A program made the position numbers and the translations under genes. From Kiritimatiellia bacterium (GTDB lineage: Bacteria > Verrucomicrobiota > Kiritimatiellia > RFP12 > DVOR01), in NCBI GenBank assembly GCA_017457555.1, contig JAFTHG010000212.1, positions 1-13,506 on the forward strand: a stretch of DNA of 13,506 bases, given 5' to 3'. The notes beneath the pieces were generated by a model, which was not told the origin of the DNA, searched no databases, and saw nothing but the letters and a program-made list of their open reading frames with translations. Positions 13,394 to 13,506 of this stretch are shown one piece after another; the first letter of the stretch is position 1, and the number at the start of each line of letters is the position of its first letter.

Positions 13394-13506
13394 TCCCAAG
13401 CGACTTTGCCAGAAGCACTTCGGGGTTCGGGGCAGCGCTCCGTCGTTTATCAGGCGAAGAGCCGCCTCCCCTCTCCCCATAAATGCTTCGGGGATGCCCC
13501 TTGTAC
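13394..13506. repeat. Intergenic hairpin repeat, copy 2 (reaches window end)
   Basis: This is the direct copy of 13262-13374, offset by exactly 132 nt. It ends flush with the window in the same GTAC tetranucleotide that ends copy 1, so the array may continue. The strong hairpin is retained with one C-to-T change that turns a G-C pair into G-U (stem 13428-13433 with 13437-13442). Confidence 0.75.

Noticed and set aside
13082..13480. Minus-strand frame of 132 codons upstream of pyrF
   Set aside because: It crosses the pyrF promoter region and both hairpin repeats; its internal peptide repeats simply mirror the DNA repeats.
13262..13506. Possible CRISPR array at the right edge
   Set aside because: Units of about 113 nt with a 19-nt spacer, internal mismatches and only two copies do not fit CRISPR repeat-spacer structure.

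Overview
The window looks like chromosomal DNA of a Gram-negative bacterium with a Kdo-containing lipopolysaccharide: it encodes both kdsB (CMP-Kdo synthetase) and waaA (Kdo transferase). No taxon marker is present. The mix of a short GC-balanced core operon, hairpin-rich intergenic repeats, a C_GCAxxG_C_C redox protein and a GldA-like ABC pair would fit an anaerobic, perhaps gut-associated PVC-type bacterium (Kiritimatiellota/Lentisphaerota-like). That placement is a low-confidence inference.

Left edge (1-485): noncoding and repeat-rich. It holds two oppositely oriented copies of a structured repeat with an identical 26-nt core, three small hairpins with 3-nt loops, and a partial direct repeat. 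A plausible promoter then leads into a 67-aa basic protein with an ideal ribosome binding site, closed by a terminator hairpin.

Plus-strand block (about 690-2912): folC (folate synthesis and polyglutamylation) overlaps an RluA-family pseudouridine synthase by 11 nt. A hairpin lies where this block converges with minus-strand genes.

Minus-strand block (13155 down to 3293): thirteen tightly packed genes that read as one operon of about 9.9 kb. In transcription order they are pyrF, a 149-aa unknown, waaA, ilvA, an ABC ATPase, its permease, holB, aroQ, plsY, gpsA, kdsB, a C_GCAxxG_C_C protein and ridA. Several junctions are 4-nt ATGA overlaps. A promoter-like sequence with a 12-bp palindrome precedes pyrF and a strong intrinsic terminator follows ridA. 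The genes group by theme: envelope (waaA, kdsB; gpsA and plsY for phospholipid), building blocks (pyrF, ilvA, aroQ), replication (holB), and enamine damage control (RidA, which serves IlvA chemistry). Past the ridA terminator lie two tiny, translationally coupled candidate genes (52 and 67 aa) that I cannot assign.

Right edge (13156-13506): the pyrF promoter region, a 21-nt tandem duplication, then two direct copies of a hairpin-bearing repeat with a 132-nt period, the second running to the window end.

Most of the window is ordinary housekeeping DNA. The parts least explained are the covarying hairpin repeats at the left edge, the tandem repeat at the right edge, and the pair of tiny genes after ridA.
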